Shown one piece after another: positions 6,056 to 8,485 of a stretch of 8,485 nt of DNA (its first letter is position 1; each line of letters begins with the position of its first letter). A program made the translations under genes and the position numbers. The DNA lies in contig WFRT01000253.1 of assembly GCA_015486445.1 (NCBI GenBank), positions 1 to 8,485 on the forward strand, given 5' to 3'. The DNA comes from Pseudomonadota bacterium. Lineage in GTDB: Bacteria > Desulfobacterota > Anaeroferrophillalia > Anaeroferrophillales > Tharpellaceae. The notes beneath the pieces are model-generated. The model was not told the origin of the DNA. It searched no databases and worked only from the letters and a program-made list of their open reading frames with translations.

Positions 6056-6141
6056 GGCGGGGGTGGTTTTCTGAGCGGTTTCGGAAAGATTTCGTTGTTT
6101 TTCCCAGCGAGCGGGAGCCCATAAGCATTGCAACTGTCTGA

Positions 6142-6174
6142 GCGGAGCGAGTTTTGCAATGCGGGCGGAGCGAG
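6142..6174 (+). repeat. 10-bp direct repeat GCGGAGCGAG inside the MITE-like element
   Basis: GCGGAGCGAG occurs at 6142-6151 and again at 6165-6174, 23 bp apart. Related GAGCGG words also occur near 6073 and 6109. The copies fall in and beside the apex of the predicted long hairpin. Confidence 0.6.
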
Positions 6175-6249
6175 CGTAAAGAAAAACAGAAATCTTAACG
6201 TTTAGCGAAGAAAAGCCGCGCCTGACCCCGTATCTGGCTGAATAGTTAC

Positions 6250-6257
6250 AACAACCA
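6250..6257. repeat. Right 8-bp direct repeat (AACAACCA), target-site duplication
   Basis: This is the second copy of the repeat at 6010-6017, directly after the right terminal inverted repeat. Removing the element plus one copy restores a plausible continuous intergenic sequence. Confidence 0.85.
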
Positions 6258-6279
6258 AAACAATTCGCCCGCCACACCT

Positions 6280-8485
6280 TCAGGAGACGAATTCAATTAC
6301 CTGGCCGCCGAACAACTCCCGCACCGCGCCGGCCAGGTCGGCGGAAGGCTGCAGGGAAACCTTTTCCAGTTCCATGGCCACCTCGCACTCCTTGAGCCTG
6401 ACCTCGACGACCACCGGGCAGTCGCCCAGGTGAAGCTGCATGATATCCTGCAGCCGGGCCAGGCGGGAGGGTATGGCCTGCTCCCGGGTCAGAGAGATCA
6501 CCACCCGGCTGATAATCTTGGCCAGGGCCTCCTCGAAACCAAAGACCTCGCCGACCACCATCTTGGCCTTGGTCCGGTCGTCATTGACCTCGAGCCGTCC
6601 CTCGAGAATCAACGGCGTGTCGTTGGCGATGAAGTCACGGGCCTTGACGAAACTCTCTTCGAACAGAGTGACCTCGACCGAGCCGCTGAGATCCTCGAGC
6701 ACCGCGAAAGCCATGAGCTTGCCGTTGCGGGTGCGCTTGCTTTTGACCGCGGTCAAGAGGCCGCCGATGCGTACCGTGGCCCCGTTTTCGCAGTTGACGA
6801 GATCGGCCGCGGTGGCCGTGGTCAAGCGCTTCAACTCGTCGACATAGCGCTCCAGGGGGTGACGGCTGAGATAAAAACCCAGGGCCTCGCGTTCAAAAAC
6901 CAGCTCTTCCTTCTCGGTCCAGGGAGCGGTATCCTCGGGGTAGCTGGCCTCCTCCCGGGAAAGTTCCTCGCCGGCAAAAGCGAACAGCGACTGCTGGCCG
7001 CAGATCCGGTCCCGGGAGGCCGAACGGCCGTTCTCGATGGCGCTCTCAATGGCCGCGAAAAGCCGGGACCGGGGAACCCCCTCGCCATCGAAGGCCCCGG
7101 CCTTGACCAGGCTTTCCAGGACCCGGCGGTTGACCTTGGAGAGGTCGACCCGGCAGCAGAGGTCGAACAGCGACTTGAAGGGCCCCTCGATCTCCCGCAC
7201 CCGGATAATCTCGGCCGCCGCCTTGGCGCCGACATTCTTGACCGCGGCCAGCCCGAAGCGGATATGCTGCTCGACAACCGTAAAGGAGAGGTCGCTGACG
7301 TTGATATCCGGCGGCAGGACCTTGATCCCCATCTTGCGGCACTCGGCGATATTCTTGATCACCTTGTCGGTGTCGTGCATGTCCTCCATCAGGAGGCCGG
7401 CCATGAATTCGACCGGATAGTGGGCCTTGAGCCAGGCGGTCTGGTAGGAGATGTAGCCGTAGGCGGTGGAGTGGGACTTGTTGAAACCGTACTCGGCGAA
7501 CTGGGCCATGAGATCGAAGATCTCTTCGGCCCGGGCCGGATCGATCCCGTTTTCCCGGGCCCCCTGGAGGAAACTTTCGCGCTGGGCGGCCATGACCTCG
7601 GCCTTCTTCTTGCCCATCGCCTTGCGCAGGATGTCGGCCTGGCCCAGCGAGTAGCCGGCCAGGCGCTGGGCGATCTGCATCACCTGTTCCTGGTAGACGA
7701 TAACCCCGTAGGTTTCCTTGAGAATCGGCTCGAGTTCGGGCAGCAGGTACTCAACCTTCTGGAGGCCGTGCTTGCGGGCGATGAAATCGTCGATCATCCC
7801 GCTTTCGATCGGCCCCGGCCGGTAAAGGGCGACCAGGGCGATGATATCTTCGAAACAGCCCGGTTTGAGGCGCACCAGGAGGTCCTGCATACCGCTCGAT
7901 TCAAGCTGGAACACCCCGGTCGCGGCGCCTGAGGAGAGCAATTCGTAGGTGGCCTGATCATCGAGAGGAATCAGGCTGATATCGAGCGGGTCGTCGGCCG
8001 GGCGGCCGCGGTTGACCAGTTTGACGACATTGTCGATCACGGTCAGGGTCTTGAGCCCCAGGAAATCGAACTTGATCAGGCCCAGCTCTTCGACAAAACC
8101 CATGTCATACTGGGTAACGATAATCTCGCTGGTGCCGTTGCCGCCGTTCTGGTCGGCAGCTTCCTTGCCGGAATCGCCGTTGCCGGAACCTTTGCGGGTA
8201 CTGCGGTAGAGCGGCAGGTAGTCGACCAGGGGCTGATCGGTGACCACGACCCCGGCGGCGTGAACCGAGGCGTGGCGGTTGAGCCCCTCGAGAGCCCGGG
8301 AAACCTCGAGCAGCTCCCGTTCGAGGGCGCTGCCCCGGCTCAGGCGGGCGAACTCGGGCTCGATCTCCAGGGCCTTTTTCAGGGTCATTTTGAGTTCGTT
8401 GGGCACCAGCTTGGCAATCCGGTCGACCTCGGCAAAGGGAATGTGCAGGGCCCGGCCGACGTCGCGAATCACCCCTTTGGCCTGC
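6280..8485 (-). CDS. dnaE: DNA polymerase III alpha subunit, C-terminal part (5' end beyond window)
   Basis: This is the catalytic subunit of the replicative DNA polymerase. About 735 C-terminal residues are visible. The frame stays open through the right edge, reading QAKGVIRDVGRAL, so the GTG at 8470-8472 is an internal valine; residue numbers count from it. GLIKFDFLGL (131-140) carries the third catalytic aspartate, D136; the other two lie outside the window. Then come RPGP (218-221), VYQEQVMQIA (259-268), AMGKKK (285-290) and YGFNKSHSTAYGYISYQTAWLKAHYP (328-352), all polymerase core and fingers motifs. A helix-hairpin-helix region (about 400-460) precedes a clamp-binding QQSLF motif (493-497), and an OB fold (about 567-645) follows. 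A Gly/Ser/Asn-rich insert occupies 95-115. The PHP domain must lie beyond the edge. The MITE-like element starts 30 nt past the stop. Confidence 0.97.
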   Translation of the reverse strand, partial: QAKGVIRDVGRALHIPFAEVDRIAKLVPNELKMTLKKALEIEPEFARLSRGSALERELLEVSRALEGLNRHASVHAAGVVVTDQPLVDYLPLYRSTRKGSGNGDSGKEAADQNGGNGTSEIIVTQYDMGFVEELGLIKFDFLGLKTLTVIDNVVKLVNRGRPADDPLDISLIPLDDQATYELLSSGAATGVFQLESSGMQDLLVRLKPGCFEDIIALVALYRPGPIESGMIDDFIARKHGLQKVEYLLPELEPILKETYGVIVYQEQVMQIAQRLAGYSLGQADILRKAMGKKKAEVMAAQRESFLQGARENGIDPARAEEIFDLMAQFAEYGFNKSHSTAYGYISYQTAWLKAHYPVEFMAGLLMEDMHDTDKVIKNIAECRKMGIKVLPPDINVSDLSFTVVEQHIRFGLAAVKNVGAKAAAEIIRVREIEGPFKSLFDLCCRVDLSKVNRRVLESLVKAGAFDGEGVPRSRLFAAIESAIENGRSASRDRICGQQSLFAFAGEELSREEASYPEDTAPWTEKEELVFEREALGFYLSRHPLERYVDELKRLTTATAADLVNCENGATVRIGGLLTAVKSKRTRNGKLMAFAVLEDLSGSVEVTLFEESFVKARDFIANDTPLILEGRLEVNDDRTKAKMVVGEVFGFEEALAKIISRVVISLTREQAIPSRLARLQDIMQLHLGDCPVVVEVRLKECEVAMELEKVSLQPSADLAGAVRELFGGQVIEFVS

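Larger units (their letters stand above)
6018..6249. mobile_element. MITE-like 232-bp non-coding element with 13-bp terminal inverted repeats (IS66-like ends)
   Basis: Perfect terminal inverted repeats GTAACTATTCAGC (6018-6030) and GCTGAATAGTTAC (6237-6249) bound the element, and an exact 8-bp direct repeat flanks it. There is no transposase or credible coding frame inside. Internal sequence is also self-complementary: AGATTTC-GT-TGTTTTTC (6087-6103) matches GAAAAACAGAAATCT (6181-6195) apart from a 2-nt bulge, and GCATTGCAA (6125-6133) matches TTGCAATGC (6154-6162), so the whole unit could fold as one long imperfect hairpin. IS66-family elements typically have ends starting GTAA and make 8-bp duplications, so a non-autonomous IS66 derivative is the best guess. 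It lies 30 nt beyond the dnaE stop and upstream of pckA, where it might affect transcript ends or pckA expression. Confidence 0.8.

Noticed and set aside
6018..6249. CRISPR or REP-type array reading of the repeated GCGGAGCGAG words
   Set aside because: Only two exact 10-bp copies exist with no regular spacers, and terminal repeats with a target duplication explain the unit better.
5891..6277. Short frames through the MITE-like element on both strands
   Set aside because: They cross the insertion boundaries and the terminal repeats, and have no motif; they are not a transposase.
6430..7932. 500-residue open frame on the plus strand opposite dnaE
   Set aside because: It is antisense to strongly conserved dnaE, its composition follows the complementary codon pattern of GC-rich DNA, and it has no recognisable motif.
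8470..8472. GTG as start of dnaE
   Set aside because: The frame continues upstream to the window edge with QAKG before VIRDVGRAL, matching the conserved DnaE interior, so this is an internal valine.

Overview
The window reads as a GC-rich Gram-negative chromosome and is mostly core genes. The dnaE and ATP-type pckA proteins, an iron-sulfur flavoprotein and an RpfG-type HD-GYP regulator suggest an anaerobic bacterium of the Desulfuromonadota/Geobacter-Pelobacter kind. That placement is inferred from protein style only and is of moderate confidence.

Layout, left to right. (1) An HD-GYP response regulator (+, 78-1145), a probable cyclic-di-GMP phosphodiesterase, converges on an iron-sulfur flavoprotein/FMN-reductase-family gene (-, 1142-1984); their stop codons overlap. 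(2) A 651-bp divergent intergenic region (1985-2635) holds tandem GTTTA/TAAAC dyads, an AT-rich island (about 31% GC by hand count over 2111-2300), several operator-like inverted repeats, and a run of four small stem-loops just before the next gene. (3) Next comes a probable two-gene unit (+): bacA/uppP (TTG start, 2636-3430) and a DedA-family membrane protein (GTG start, 3514-4134). Both plausibly act on undecaprenyl phosphate carrier lipid: BacA makes it by dephosphorylation at the outer face of the inner membrane, and some DedA proteins return it to the cytoplasmic face. (4) A strong hairpin at 4143-4167 separates dedA from the convergent pckA (-, 4212-5861), the gluconeogenic PEP carboxykinase. 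(5) Upstream of pckA and just past the dnaE stop lies a 232-bp non-coding element (6018-6249). It has perfect 13-bp terminal inverted repeats beginning GTAA and is flanked by a perfect 8-bp direct repeat, which is the signature of a miniature inverted-repeat transposable element, probably mobilised by an IS66-type transposase. (6) The C-terminal two-thirds of dnaE (DNA polymerase III alpha subunit, -) runs off the right edge.

I see no defence system, CRISPR array, tRNA or rRNA, and no clearly new multigene system. The best candidates for something undescribed are the MITE-like element, the structured bacA leader, the tandem dyads upstream of the flavoprotein gene, and the pairing of bacA with dedA.
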